64,000 nucleotides of DNA from Anaerolineae bacterium (GCA_016926805.1 JAFGNV010000008.1:62001-126000), one strand, 5' to 3'; shown: positions 26,018-35,352, numbered from the stretch's first letter. Numbers and translations are program-made. The notes: a model not told the origin generated them from the sequence alone.

Positions 26018-27181
26018 TTATTCAAATTCCGGTTGTTCCGCGTCCATCTCCTCCAGTTCTTCTGTTTCCGGTCCATTCTCTTCGGGTGATGAATCGGCAG
26101 CCTGCGACTTTCTCATCTGGTTCAAGGCTCTGGAGACTTTGGGTTGCGCCAGCACTTCGGCAAAGGCCGGCGGGGCGGTCCAGGACAGACCTTTTGTTTC
26201 ACGGACTTGATTTTCGATGGTATGCATCAACTCGGGGTTGGCTTCCAGATAGGTCTTGGCGTTTTCTCGACCTTGGGCCAGCCGCTGCTCGCCGTAAGAG
26301 TAAAACGCGCCGCGCTTGTCAACAATGCCTTCCTCCACTGCAATGTCAATGATGTCGCCGGATTTGGAGATGCCCTGGTTGTACATGATGTCAAATTCGC
26401 AGGTTCGGAAGGGCGGGGCCACCTTGTTTTTCTTGATGGTTACTTTGGTGCGGTTGCCGATAACTTCGCCGCTGTCTTTGATGGCTTGAATCCGGCGGAT
26501 GTCGACCCGTACCGAGGCGTAGAAGCGTAGGGCCATGCCGCCGGTGGTGGTTTCGGGGTTGCCAAACATTACGCCGATTTTCTGGCGGAGTTGGTTGGTG
26601 AAAATCAGCAAACAATTACTCTGTTTGACCGTGCCGGACAACTTGCGCAGGGCCTGGCTCATCAACCGCGCCTGCAAGCCTACATGAGCATCACCCATCT
26701 CCCCTTCAATTTCGGCGCGGGGTACCAGGGCGGCCACACTGTCAACTACCACCACGTCTACTGCCCCGGAGCGAACCAGGGCCTCGGTGATTTCCAGGGC
26801 TTGCTCGCCGGTGTCGGGTTGCGAAACGTACAGGTCTTCAATGTTGACCCCACATTTTTCGGCGTAAGTGGGGTCGAGGGCGTGCTCCACATCGACAAAA
26901 GCCGCCACTCCCCCCTGCTTTTGGGCTTCGGCGATGACGTGTTGGCACAACGTGGTTTTACCCGAACTTTCTGGCCCGTAAATTTCCACCACCCGGCCTC
27001 GTGGAAGACCGCCAATCCCCAGGGCTATATCCAGAGAAAGACAACCGGTAGGAATGGCGTCAACATTGAGTTCGTTGCGTTCTCCCAGGCGCATAATGGC
27101 ACCTTCACCAAATCGTTTTCTTAAATCATTCAAGGCAACTTCCAGGGCTTTTGCTCGCCCATTGGTTTCATTATTGGCCAC
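26018..27181 (-). CDS. recA: Recombinase A
   Basis: This 387-residue protein is RecA: Walker [23 protein letters not shown], Walker [23 protein letters not shown], and the L2 loop [22 protein letters not shown] are all intact. RecA forms a filament on single-stranded DNA, promotes strand exchange and stimulates LexA self-cleavage. The C-terminal ~40 residues are strongly acidic, as is common. The start is GTG at 27181 with GGAGGTG (27195-27189) seven bases upstream. It has its own promoter with SOS-like boxes (see 27211-27270) and a terminator downstream. Confidence 0.97.
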   Translation of the reverse strand: MANNETNGRAKALEVALNDLRKRFGEGAIMRLGERNELNVDAIPTGCLSLDIALGIGGLPRGRVVEIYGPESSGKTTLCQHVIAEAQKQGGVAAFVDVEHALDPTYAEKCGVNIEDLYVSQPDTGEQALEITEALVRSGAVDVVVVDSVAALVPRAEIEGEMGDAHVGLQARLMSQALRKLSGTVKQSNCLLIFTNQLRQKIGVMFGNPETTTGGMALRFYASVRVDIRRIQAIKDSGEVIGNRTKVTIKKNKVAPPFRTCEFDIMYNQGISKSGDIIDIAVEEGIVDKRGAFYSYGEQRLAQGRENAKTYLEANPELMHTIENQVRETKGLSWTAPPAFAEVLAQPKVSRALNQMRKSQAADSSPEENGPETEELEEMDAEQPEFE

Positions 27182-27210
27182 TGTATCACACCTCCAATCA
27201 TTCTTAATAA

Positions 27211-27270
27211 AAACATTTGTTCTGATGACGGGACTATTTTAGCACAAATGTTCTTTATTGTCAAATGTTT
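27211..27270 (-). promoter_or_regulatory. recA promoter with embedded SOS-like boxes
   Basis: On the minus strand, -35 TTGACA (27264-27259) and -10 TAAAAT (27241-27236) are separated by exactly 17 bp. The spacer holds GAACATTTGTGC (27253-27242), and further copies of the same core lie at 27222-27211 (GAACAAATGTTT) and, overlapping the -35, at 27270-27260. These match the GAAC-N4-GTTC form of LexA box known in Gram-positive bacteria. A repressor here would block RNA polymerase directly. Confidence 0.7.
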
Positions 27271-27482
27271 GCAAGTGTGACAATCTTAAAATCTGCGCGT
27301 GTGTCTTTGGTCATATTGCCCCAATTGTGAACTTATGCTAGACTCGTTGTGGTGAGGACTTCACCGGTTTGTGTAGGGTTGTCTGGCCCAAACGGATGCT
27401 CGATTTAGAAAGTATCCATTGCTGCCGGTTCGATAATGTGTTGGTTATGCGCCAACCAGCCCGGATAGTGGACGTAGCGTGA

Positions 27483-28937
27483 ATGACCGAGAAGGGAAAA
27501 GACCAGAAAAAGAAGAATAAAGGGTGCGCCGGTGAGCTGGACAAGCTTCAGCAACGGGTGTCCGAACTGGAGAAAGTGGCCGCCACCCGCCAACAAGTTG
27601 AGCGAGAACTAAGAGAGCGGGCGCGCCAGCAAGCGGTTGTGGCCGGGTTAGGCCAGCGGGTGCTGGCCGGGATTGACCTGTCCACGCTGTTAGAAGAAGT
27701 GACGGCCCGCGTGGCCGAAACTCTGGGGGTGGAGTATTGCCAGATTTTGGAATTGCTACCGGATCGTGATGCGTTGCTCTTGCGGGCTGGGGTGGGTTGG
27801 CCGCAACGGTTGCTGGGCCATTCCACAGTAGACGCGCGCCCCGACTCGCAGTTGGGCTATACTCTCTTTTCCAGCGAGCCAGTGATTGTGGAAGACCTGC
27901 GCCTGGATACACGTTTCAGTGAATTGTCTTTGCTTGAGTACAACATTGTCAGCGGGATGAGTGTGATTATTGATGGCGAGGAATGGCCTTTTGGGGTTTT
28001 GGGCATTCATACCTCCCGGCGGCGTATCTTCACTCAGGATGATATTCACTTTCTCCAGGCTGTGGCCAATTTGTTGGCCACAGCTATTCAACATAAACGC
28101 GCCCAGCAGGCCCTCCAGGAAGCTCACGATAAACTGGAGGCCCGGGTCAGGGAGCGAACCGCTGATCTGCAGGCGGCCAACGAGGAACTCAAAACATTTG
28201 CCTACATGGTTTCGCACGATCTTCGTGCGCCATTGGTGAATATCAAGGGTTTTGCAGGAGAGTTGAGTATCGCCCTGGAGACTATTCATCGCGCATTCCG
28301 GGAAGTTCTGCCCCATTTGAGCGAGGAACAGCAACAGGCCATCCTGGCCGCTTTTGTGCAAGATATACCGGAGGCATTGGGCTTCATCAATTCCTCGGTG
28401 AACCGGATGAATGACTTCATCAATGCCATCCTAAAATTGTCTCGAATGGGACGCCGCGAGTTGAACCTGGAACCGCTGGATGCGGAAGCTCTGGTCCAGG
28501 CCACCCTGGAAACTCTGGCTCACCAGATTGAACAATGCGGGGCTAAGGTAACCGTCAATCCGCTGCCGGTCATTGTGGCCGATCGCACCTCAATGGAGCA
28601 GATTTTTAGCAATATTCTAACCAATGCCATCAGCTACCTGGGACCCGACCGGCCGGGCGAGATTGAAGTATTTGGCGAGCGTAATGAAACCGAAACCATA
28701 TTTCGTGTTCGCGACAACGGATGCGGGATTGCCAAAAAAGATATCGGCAAAATATTTGAGCTCTTTCGCCGGGTAGGCAATCTTGACGTGCCCGGTGAAG
28801 GAATGGGGCTGGCTTATGTGCGGGCATTGGTGCGTCGCTGCGGCGGACATATCTGGTGTGAGTCTCGATTAGGGGTAGGCAGCACCTTCAGTTTTACCAT
28901 CCCGCATCATTTGGAGGAAGGAGGAACTGATGTCTAA
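27483..28937 (+). CDS. GAF-domain sensor histidine kinase
   Basis: The 484-residue protein has an N-terminal coiled coil (to ~60), a GAF domain (~60-210, with LLEEVTARVAETLGVEYCQI), a second coil, a HisKA domain with FAYMVSHDLRAPLVN (phospho-acceptor His245), and a HATPase domain with N-box FSNILTNAISY, DNGCGI and GEGMGLAYV. It has no transmembrane segment, so it senses a cytoplasmic or soluble signal. Its stop overlaps the start of the next gene by 8 bp, and the three genes 27483-31025 form one phosphorelay operon. GAF ligands are unknown. The 27265-27482 gap upstream shows no clear promoter. Confidence 0.9.
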   Translation: MTEKGKDQKKKNKGCAGELDKLQQRVSELEKVAATRQQVERELRERARQQAVVAGLGQRVLAGIDLSTLLEEVTARVAETLGVEYCQILELLPDRDALLLRAGVGWPQRLLGHSTVDARPDSQLGYTLFSSEPVIVEDLRLDTRFSELSLLEYNIVSGMSVIIDGEEWPFGVLGIHTSRRRIFTQDDIHFLQAVANLLATAIQHKRAQQALQEAHDKLEARVRERTADLQAANEELKTFAYMVSHDLRAPLVNIKGFAGELSIALETIHRAFREVLPHLSEEQQQAILAAFVQDIPEALGFINSSVNRMNDFINAILKLSRMGRRELNLEPLDAEALVQATLETLAHQIEQCGAKVTVNPLPVIVADRTSMEQIFSNILTNAISYLGPDRPGEIEVFGERNETETIFRVRDNGCGIAKKDIGKIFELFRRVGNLDVPGEGMGLAYVRALVRRCGGHIWCESRLGVGSTFSFTIPHHLEEGGTDV

Positions 28938-29373
28938 TATTCAGGCGGTAACCATTTTGCTGGTGGAGGATGATCCCGGTCATGCTCGTTTAATTGAAAA
29001 AAATCTACGTCGCTCGAATATTACCAACGAGATTGTTGTGCTTGACGATGGGCGACGAGCCATTGACTATTTGTTCAATACGGGCGAGTTTGCGGCGGCA
29101 GATCATCATTCGCCTCTACTGGTTTTGCTGGACCTTAATTTGCCTGGGCCAGATGGCTACCAGGTCCTTCAGCGTATGAAGGAAAACGAGAAAACCAGGC
29201 GTATTCCGGTGGTGATTTTGACCACCACCGACGATATCCACGAAGTAGCCAGGTGTTACGACCTGGGTTGTAACGTTTATGTGACTAAACCGGTCGATTA
29301 TGTTCAATTTTCCGAAGCAATTCGCCGCATTGGGCTGTTCTTGTCGGTTGTCACTGTGCCGGATGGGGAGTAA
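28930..29373 (+). CDS. Single-domain response regulator (CheY/Rcp1-like)
   Basis: A stand-alone 147-residue receiver domain: acidic pocket LLVEDDPGH, phospho-acceptor Asp68 in VLLDLNLPG, the Thr in ILTTTDD and the Lys in VTKPVDY. The insert after helix 2 and the sequence pattern LNLPGPDGYQVLQRMK match Rcp1-type regulators that partner GAF/phytochrome kinases. It has no output domain, so it acts as a phosphate shuttle or by protein-protein contact. It overlaps the upstream kinase and is followed after 5 bp by the hybrid kinase. Confidence 0.92.
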   Translation: MSNIQAVTILLVEDDPGHARLIEKNLRRSNITNEIVVLDDGRRAIDYLFNTGEFAAADHHSPLLVLLDLNLPGPDGYQVLQRMKENEKTRRIPVVILTTTDDIHEVARCYDLGCNVYVTKPVDYVQFSEAIRRIGLFLSVVTVPDGE

Positions 29374-29378
29374 GGGTT

Positions 29379-31025
29379 ATGTCAGAAACCGGGCCTATTC
29401 GTATCCTCTATATGGAAGACGATGTCGGTTTAGCCCGTCTATTACAGAAAAAATTGGAACGAGCGGGTTACCTTGTTGATCTGGCGCATGATGGCGCCGA
29501 GGGATTGGCCAAATTCAAAGACGGCTGTTACGATGTTCTGGCGGTTGACCAGAAGATGCCCAATTTCGACGGTATCGAAGTGATTCGGTCTCTGGCCAAA
29601 AGCGGGACTCTTCCCCCCACAATTATGATTACCGGCACCGGAAATGAGCAGATTGCCATCGAGGCCATGAAGTTAGGCGCGGGGGATTACATTGTCAAGG
29701 ATACAGAGGGTGGTTATTTTGATTTGATACCCTCGGTTATCGAGCAGGTCCTTTTTCAGCGGCGACTCATCGAAGAGAAAGAGGAGGCATTGGAAGCCTT
29801 GCAACAGGTGAATCGCAACCTGGCCCTATTCAATTTGATGGGCCAAAAGTTTGCGGCCACCCTGGATTTGCAGGAAATAATGGATTTGCTGATGCAGTCT
29901 GCTACCGAAACGATTGGCACCGAGGGCAGTTCGGTGTGGCTACAGCATGACCAGGGTGGGTTGATTTGCCGGGCTGCTGTTCGTGGCGACCACTCGCGCC
30001 ATCTGGTTGATTTGCGTTTGGCCACTGGGCAGGGTATTGCCGGTTGGGTTACTCAAACCGGTGAGAGCACCATTGTCCCCCGGGCGCAAGAAGACCCGCG
30101 TTTCTGCCGGGAAATTGATGAAATAATCGGTTTTCATACGTTTTCTGTGATGGCTGTTCCGCTGCGGGTTCGTGATACGGTGATTGGGGTGCTGGAATTG
30201 GTCAATAAAGTGGGTGGAGATTTCGACGCCGATGATTTGGCTCTGGTTGAAACCCTGACCAACCCGGCCGCAATTGCCATTGATAATGCCCGCCTGGTTG
30301 AGGAACTCTACCAATACACTCAGGAACTCCAGGCCCGCAATGAGGAATTGGATGCTTTTGCCCACACGGTAGCCCACGACCTCAAGAGTCCCTTAAGCCC
30401 GATCGTGGGCCTGGCCCGGTTTCTGGAGGAAATGTATCCCCAGATGTCGGAAGAGGAGATCAAGGAGAGTTTACAGATAATTGCTCGCAGCGGGAACAAA
30501 ATGGCCAATATCATCAATGAGTTGTTGTTATTGTCGCAGGTGCGGGCCACGGAGGTGGAACTGGAGCCATTGAGCATGACCGGCATCATTGCCGAGTGCC
30601 TGCAGCGTTTGGCGCACATCATTGAAGAGAGCGGGGCCGAGATCATTGTACCTGATAAATGGCCCATAGCGTTAGGTTATGGTCCCTGGGTAGAGGAAGT
30701 CTGGATAAATTACCTTAGCAACGCCATCAAGTACAGCGGTGACTCTCCCCGGGTGGAGGTGGGGGCAATTGAGCAAGGGGATGGGATGATTTGTTTTTGG
30801 GTTAAGGACAATGGCCCTGGACTTAAACCGGAGAGTCGGAAGCGGTTATTTACTGAATTTGCCCAACTCAACCAGACTCGGGCGGAAGGTCACGGTTTGG
30901 GCCTATCCATTGTGCGGCGAATTGTCGAAAAACTCGGCGGCCAGGTTGGGGTGGAGAGTGAAGGTATCCCCGGCAAGGGAAGTACCTTTATGTTTACCTT
31001 ACGCGCCGCGAGCGAAGTAGTGTAG
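29379..31025 (+). CDS. Response regulator-GAF-histidine kinase hybrid
   Basis: The 548-residue protein has an N-terminal receiver (ILYMEDDVGLARL, phospho-acceptor Asp57 in LAVDQKMPNFDG, MITGTGNEQ, VKDTEGG), a coil, a GAF domain (~155-310), a HisKA domain with AHTVAHDLKSPLSPIVG (His333) and a HATPase domain (NYLSNAIKYS, DNGPGL, GHGLGLSIVRRI, GKGSTFMFTL). No membrane segment is present. The receiver-first order suggests that it receives phosphate from the first kinase or the single-domain regulator and then signals on. No DNA-binding partner is encoded nearby. Confidence 0.9.
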   Translation: MSETGPIRILYMEDDVGLARLLQKKLERAGYLVDLAHDGAEGLAKFKDGCYDVLAVDQKMPNFDGIEVIRSLAKSGTLPPTIMITGTGNEQIAIEAMKLGAGDYIVKDTEGGYFDLIPSVIEQVLFQRRLIEEKEEALEALQQVNRNLALFNLMGQKFAATLDLQEIMDLLMQSATETIGTEGSSVWLQHDQGGLICRAAVRGDHSRHLVDLRLATGQGIAGWVTQTGESTIVPRAQEDPRFCREIDEIIGFHTFSVMAVPLRVRDTVIGVLELVNKVGGDFDADDLALVETLTNPAAIAIDNARLVEELYQYTQELQARNEELDAFAHTVAHDLKSPLSPIVGLARFLEEMYPQMSEEEIKESLQIIARSGNKMANIINELLLLSQVRATEVELEPLSMTGIIAECLQRLAHIIEESGAEIIVPDKWPIALGYGPWVEEVWINYLSNAIKYSGDSPRVEVGAIEQGDGMICFWVKDNGPGLKPESRKRLFTEFAQLNQTRAEGHGLGLSIVRRIVEKLGGQVGVESEGIPGKGSTFMFTLRAASEVV

Positions 31026-31106
31026 TATAGTTGAATATCGATCACGGTGAAAATAGTCCTCTGAGCAACTTGTTCAAGGGGTTTTTGTTTTTTGGTGACA
31101 ACCGAC

Positions 31107-32459
31107 TTATCGCTTTCCAAAATTAGCTATAAATCGCCCCATCATCTGCATGGCCTGAAAGTAATTATCCAGCACAATATTTTCGTTGGGGGCGTGGATT
31201 TTTGCCCCAGGGTATGAAGCGCCAAAACAGACCAGCGGCGTGCCATGCGCCACGGCCACCGGCCAGACCGGTCCGGTTCCGGCAATGAGCGGGTAAATCA
31301 CCGGCTCGTGCTTTGGATAAACTTCCCGCGCGGCGGCAATGGCTGCCTGAACCACTGCGGCATCTGGCGCGGTTTTGCCGGGATGTTCGGCGCTCAGAAG
31401 GTCAATCTGAATATCTGCAAAACCATGTTTGTCCAGGTGCTGCCGCAGTAATTTAGCCACAGTTTGTGGAGTCAGGTTTGGTACCAGCCGGAAACCAACT
31501 TTGGCCTTTGCTCTGGCCGGGAGTACGGTTTTTGGCCCGGCCCCGGTATAGCCCGATTCGATGCCGCAAATGGTGCAGGTGGGTTGGAAGAGATGGCGTT
31601 TAAGCGCCTCAAAACCAGATACGCCCGCAATCCATTGTTTAATACCCAAGTTGGCCAGCAGGGCCTCTTCTTCAAATGGAATGGCTTTAAGCAGGGCCAG
31701 GTCGGTGTCGCTGGGGGGCAGCACGTGTTCCATCAGCCCGTCGATGAGAATTGTTTCGTCGGGCGCTTTGAGGCTGCTCAAGGCCCAGTTGAGTCGCCAG
31801 GCCGCGTTGGGGGCAATGGTGCCGTAAGCCGAGTGCTGGTCGCCGCTCATGCTCTGCACAGTCAGTTCAACGTAAAGTAGTCCTTTGGCCCCCAGGCTAA
31901 GGACGGGCCGACCGGCCTCGTCTACCCCACCGGTTTCCCACAAACAGCCGTCGGCTTTGAGCAGGTCGGCATGGGCCAGACAAAACGGCTCCAGGTGGGG
32001 GCTACCGGTTTCCTCTTCGCCTTCGATGAACCAGTTGATTCTAAAGGGCAGGTCGCCCATCGTGGCCAGCCAGGCCCGGATGGCCTGCACCCGGTACATA
32101 ATGTGTCCCTTGTTGTCCGACACGCCTCGCCCATACAATTTGCCCTGGCGCAGGGTTGGCTGAAACGGTGGCGATTCCCACAAGTCCAACGGGTCCACCG
32201 GCTGCACGTCGTAATGATTGTAGATGAGCAGGGTTTTATCTCCCTGGCCCAGGCTGGCGTAAACCACCGGCGGCTCGTTCGGCGCGATCTCCAGCAGTTG
32301 CACGCTGGCTCCCAAGTCGGCCATCTTCTGCCGAGTCAGCTCGGCCATCTCGGTAATGCCTTCGCCGGTGGCGGCAATGCTGGGCTGAGAGGCAAAGGTG
32401 ATGAATTCTTTAATGAATGCATCTTTGTGTGTTTCAATATACGCGTCAAAAGTCTCCAC
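31107..32459 (-). CDS. M20-family metallopeptidase (dipeptidase-like)
   Basis: This 450-residue protein has the M20 signatures: IYNHYDVQPVDPLDLWESPPF (metal-binding Asp and His), GRGVSDNKGH (bridging Asp), FIEGEEETGSPHL (catalytic Glu pair) and a terminal IHAPNENI (second-metal His). The central lid/dimerisation domain is present. Related enzymes are carnosinase-like dipeptidases or amidohydrolases that act in the cytoplasm with two zinc ions. The start is GTG at 32459 with GAGAGG upstream. It follows the DUF503 gene by 18 bp and may be cotranscribed. Confidence 0.9.
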   Translation of the reverse strand: METFDAYIETHKDAFIKEFITFASQPSIAATGEGITEMAELTRQKMADLGASVQLLEIAPNEPPVVYASLGQGDKTLLIYNHYDVQPVDPLDLWESPPFQPTLRQGKLYGRGVSDNKGHIMYRVQAIRAWLATMGDLPFRINWFIEGEEETGSPHLEPFCLAHADLLKADGCLWETGGVDEAGRPVLSLGAKGLLYVELTVQSMSGDQHSAYGTIAPNAAWRLNWALSSLKAPDETILIDGLMEHVLPPSDTDLALLKAIPFEEEALLANLGIKQWIAGVSGFEALKRHLFQPTCTICGIESGYTGAGPKTVLPARAKAKVGFRLVPNLTPQTVAKLLRQHLDKHGFADIQIDLLSAEHPGKTAPDAAVVQAAIAAAREVYPKHEPVIYPLIAGTGPVWPVAVAHGTPLVCFGASYPGAKIHAPNENIVLDNYFQAMQMMGRFIANFGKR

Positions 32460-32477
32460 TGGCAGACCCTCTCGTAT

Positions 32478-32762
32478 CTAAATCAACTCAATCTCGTAAT
32501 CAACCAGATCACAATCCAGCCGGTTACGTTCGAGCCACAGCACCACTCGGGTCAGCAGGCCGTGGGCGTAATCCCGGTCGCTGGAAACGGTCACCACGGC
32601 CACGGTAGCCGTGCGCCACGAGTCAAGTTGGTCTACTTCGGCCACAGACACATTGAATTGGTTTTGCAGGCGAGCAACAACACTTTTGATCACACCTCGC
32701 TTATCTTTGAGTGAGTTGGCGCTGGGGATACTTAATTCAAGGGTGCAAATACCAATAACCAT
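32478..32762 (-). CDS. DUF503 (YlxP-like) protein
   Basis: I choose the ATG at 32762, giving MVIGICTLELSIP, since DUF503 proteins start this way (typically MIIG-x-L-x-IEL); the GTG at 32777 lies directly against AGGAG and is a poor start. The conserved core SLKDKRGVIKSVVARLQNQF and VSVAEVD is present. The ~94-residue protein has a ferredoxin-like fold; YlxP lies in the nusA-infB-rbfA region of many Firmicutes and is linked to ribosome maturation. Here it is unlinked to that cluster. Confidence 0.85.
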   Translation of the reverse strand: MVIGICTLELSIPSANSLKDKRGVIKSVVARLQNQFNVSVAEVDQLDSWRTATVAVVTVSSDRDYAHGLLTRVVLWLERNRLDCDLVDYEIELI

Positions 32763-32824
32763 AGTAGTTTTAAACACTCCTGTCGTTAAGATGCCGAGTG
32801 ATATGGGGCCAGATCGGGGGATGT

Positions 32825-32856
32825 AAAGGCGCGGAGTCGTAAAACCCCGCGCCTTT
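32825..32856. terminator. Hairpin after the ABC importer operon
   Basis: AAAGGCGCGG (32825-32834) pairs perfectly with CCGCGCCTTT (32847-32856) around a 12-base loop. The stem lies about 25 bp after the stop of the substrate-binding protein and before the DUF503 start. The T tract is only three bases within the stem end, so it is a moderate terminator call for the minus-strand operon. Confidence 0.55.
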
Positions 32857-32880
32857 AATAATTGCCGCTCTTGCTGAAAA

Positions 32881-34323
32881 TTACTTGACCGCCAGACGCT
32901 CGATCAATGCTTGCAAGTCCTCAGCGGCCTGGTCAACCGTGGACTCTCCGTACGCTACCTGCTGACCGATCAGCTCAAGCTCGTTCACAAACTCCTGGTC
33001 GTTCGGCAGGTTCGGATCCTGCGGGATCGTGCGGTCGGCGACCGCATCGTAGATCCGGTAAACCTGCGCATCAGTCTTGCTGGCCCCGACCCCGGTCGCT
33101 TGACGCACAACCGGCGAGGAAGGTATGCCTCTATTGGTTTGGAGTACTGCGCCCGCCGATGGGGAGGTAACGAAGAAGTTGATGAACAGCGCCGCCGCTT
33201 CCTTGTTCTGGCTGTCCTTGTTCATGCCCAAGTACTGGCTCATCTGGATAACGTACGATGGTTCGCCGCCCTTGGGGAGCGTCGTCGCGGCGAGCTCGTC
33301 GGTCATGGCCGCCTGATAGCTCGCTAACTGGTTGCTCCAGATCAGACCGATCGCCGCCTTGCCCGCCACGAGGGCCGAGCTGTCCGGCCCATCTTCGGTG
33401 TAGGTATACGTGGTGTCCGCGTCGGGGATTAGCCCTTCGTCGCGCATATCCGCCCACATCTGAAGCCATTTGGCGGCGGACTCAACCGTCGCGTAGGACT
33501 TGCCGCCTTCGTCGGAAGTCCAGATCGGGGTACCCTCCTGACGGTAGAAATAGCTGAGGTAGTTCGCCTGATTAGTGCTGTTGTCCACGAAGGGGAAAAC
33601 ACCCTCGGGGAGTGCCGCCTTAAGCTCCCGGCCGTAGTCCATAAGCTCATCCCAAGTCATGTTGTCCTTCGGGAGCGCAACCCCCGCCGCCTCAATCATC
33701 GTCTTGTTGTAGGCGAGGACGAGCGTGTTTGTGCCGAGGCTGATGCAATAGAGATTGCCATCGGCCGCCGTCGCGGGGATAAACGCGGTCTGGTCAAACG
33801 TTTCGGGGGTATCGATGAGAAGCTGTTTGCCGAGATAGTCATTGAAGGGTTCAAGGTACTGCTGGTAATCGGGCCAGTTGCCGCCGAACTGGATAATGTC
33901 GGGGGCGTCGTTAGCCGCCAGCTGGGTGTCAATGATCTGGAAGTGGTCAGGCGTGCCGCCGTTGGGCTCCCCTTTGACTTTGATCTCGGGATACGCCGCC
34001 TGGAACAGCTCGATCACCTGTAGGGTTCTGCGAGCGCGGTCGTCGTTGCCCCACCAACCCATGCGGATCTCGGCGGGACCGCCCGTGTAAACGGGCAGTC
34101 CGTCGGAGCGGACCGCCTCGGCGGTGACGAGTACTTCCACTTCTTTGGTTACAACAACTTCTTTTTCCACCTCTTTTTCAACCACTACGGTTTCAACAAC
34201 CTTTTCACCTTCCTTTTCTACAATAACCGTTTCAACAATTGTTTCTGGTGTTGGTTGCGCGCCGCACGCCATGAGCATTACCGCGAGCAGGGCCACGAGG
34301 GTGATTGTGAATAATGTTCTCAT
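32881..34323 (-). CDS. Sugar ABC transporter substrate-binding lipoprotein
   Basis: The ATG at 34323 has GGAGGA seven bases upstream; longer starts in the frame lack this. A signal peptide ends in lipobox LMACG (Cys20), followed by a Val/Glu/Lys-rich spacer (residues ~27-66, with runs such as VVEKEVEKEVVV) and then a family 1 extracellular solute-binding fold (IRMGWWGNDDRARRT, APDIIQFGGNWPDYQ, DNSTNQANYLSYFYRQEG, AAALFINFFVTS). It would deliver an oligosaccharide to the two permeases encoded just upstream in transcription order. It is the last gene of the operon, which is unusual since this gene is usually first. No ATPase gene is present, so a shared MsmX-type ATPase is implied. Confidence 0.9.
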   Translation of the reverse strand: MRTLFTITLVALLAVMLMACGAQPTPETIVETVIVEKEGEKVVETVVVEKEVEKEVVVTKEVEVLVTAEAVRSDGLPVYTGGPAEIRMGWWGNDDRARRTLQVIELFQAAYPEIKVKGEPNGGTPDHFQIIDTQLAANDAPDIIQFGGNWPDYQQYLEPFNDYLGKQLLIDTPETFDQTAFIPATAADGNLYCISLGTNTLVLAYNKTMIEAAGVALPKDNMTWDELMDYGRELKAALPEGVFPFVDNSTNQANYLSYFYRQEGTPIWTSDEGGKSYATVESAAKWLQMWADMRDEGLIPDADTTYTYTEDGPDSSALVAGKAAIGLIWSNQLASYQAAMTDELAATTLPKGGEPSYVIQMSQYLGMNKDSQNKEAAALFINFFVTSPSAGAVLQTNRGIPSSPVVRQATGVGASKTDAQVYRIYDAVADRTIPQDPNLPNDQEFVNELELIGQQVAYGESTVDQAAEDLQALIERLAVK

Positions 34324-34367
34324 CTTTAAATCCTCCTGTTTTTGTATAATTTTAGCTTTCTGCATAA

Positions 34368-34500
34368 TTTCAGCGGACAAACTCGAAATACGTCACCTGC
34401 CATCATTTCATATTCAAGCCCTCCTGTTTCTGTATAGTTTCAGCGGACAAACCCGAAATACGTCACCTATTCATCATTTCATATACAAGCCCTCCTGTTA
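34368..34500. repeat. Two-copy direct repeat with a 70-bp period between ABC genes
   Basis: TTTCAGCGGACAAAC at 34368-34382 recurs at 34438-34452, and the rest of each unit (a GAAATACGTCACCT element, TCATTTCATAT and the minus-strand ribosome site GGAGGG) repeats with a few changes. The duplicated block includes a copy of the ribosome-binding region of the binding-protein gene. Confidence 0.75.
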
Positions 34501-34505
34501 TTAGA

Positions 34506-35351
34506 CTAACCCTTTATGCCCGTGGTTGTGATACCCTCTACAAAGTACTTCTGCAGGGAGAAGAACAGGATAAAGGTGGGAACCATAGAGAGCGTGGACA
34601 TCGCCAGCGCGCCGCCCCAGTTGGATACCGCGCCCGCGTCGCCGACGAACGTGCGCAACGCCCTCGATACACTGAAAATTTCCGGCCTTGTGAGGTACAG
34701 CAGGTGGTTGAAAAAGTCGTCCCACGTCCACAGGAACGTGAACAGCGCGGTCGTCACCAGGGCGGGGCTGGCGAGCGGTACGATGATACGCAGGAAAACC
34801 CCGACTTTTCCGCACCCGTCGATAATCGCCGCCTCGTCGAGTTCTTTCGGCAGACTGCGGATGAATTGCACCAGCAAAAACACGAAGAATGCGTCCGTCG
34901 CGACGAATTTTGGCACGATTATTGGGAGGTACGAACCCACCCACCCGAAGGTGTTGAACAGGATATAGCGCGGCACAAGCGTGACGTGAGCCGGGAGCAT
35001 CAGCGTTACCATCATCACCGCAAACCAGAAGCTCCTACCCACGAATTTGAGCCGCGCGAACGCGTACGCCGCCATGGTGCAGGCTATCAGGTTCCCGACG
35101 ATAGCCCCGGCGCACATTAGGAGCGAGTTTGTGAAGAACCTCCCGAAGGACACACCCGCATAGCCTTTCCACCCGCTGATGTAGTTTTCAATGGTCACGG
35201 CTTTCGGGATGAGCCCCGGGTCGCTGAAGATCATATTGTTGGGTTTGAACGAACTGACGATCATCCAGAGGACGGGGTAGATCATAAACAACCCCAGGGC
35301 GATGATGAACAGATGGGTCAAAGTAAGGCGCACAACCGTACTGGTTTTCAT
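34506..35351 (-). CDS. Sugar ABC permease, MalG type
   Basis: The ATG at 35351 is one base after the preceding permease's end and starts a typical N-terminal helix (LTLTHLFIIALGLFMIYPVLWMIVSSFK); the upstream extension of the frame is spurious. The ~281-residue protein has six helices and the EAA loop LPKELDEAAIIDGCGKVGVFLRIIVPL, which docks on the ATPase. It ends KYFVEGITTTGIKG, the usual MalG-family C-terminus. It pairs with the MalF-type permease encoded upstream to form the membrane channel. Confidence 0.9.
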   Translation of the reverse strand: MKTSTVVRLTLTHLFIIALGLFMIYPVLWMIVSSFKPNNMIFSDPGLIPKAVTIENYISGWKGYAGVSFGRFFTNSLLMCAGAIVGNLIACTMAAYAFARLKFVGRSFWFAVMMVTLMLPAHVTLVPRYILFNTFGWVGSYLPIIVPKFVATDAFFVFLLVQFIRSLPKELDEAAIIDGCGKVGVFLRIIVPLASPALVTTALFTFLWTWDDFFNHLLYLTRPEIFSVSRALRTFVGDAGAVSNWGGALAMSTLSMVPTFILFFSLQKYFVEGITTTGIKG

Positions 35352-35352
35352 A

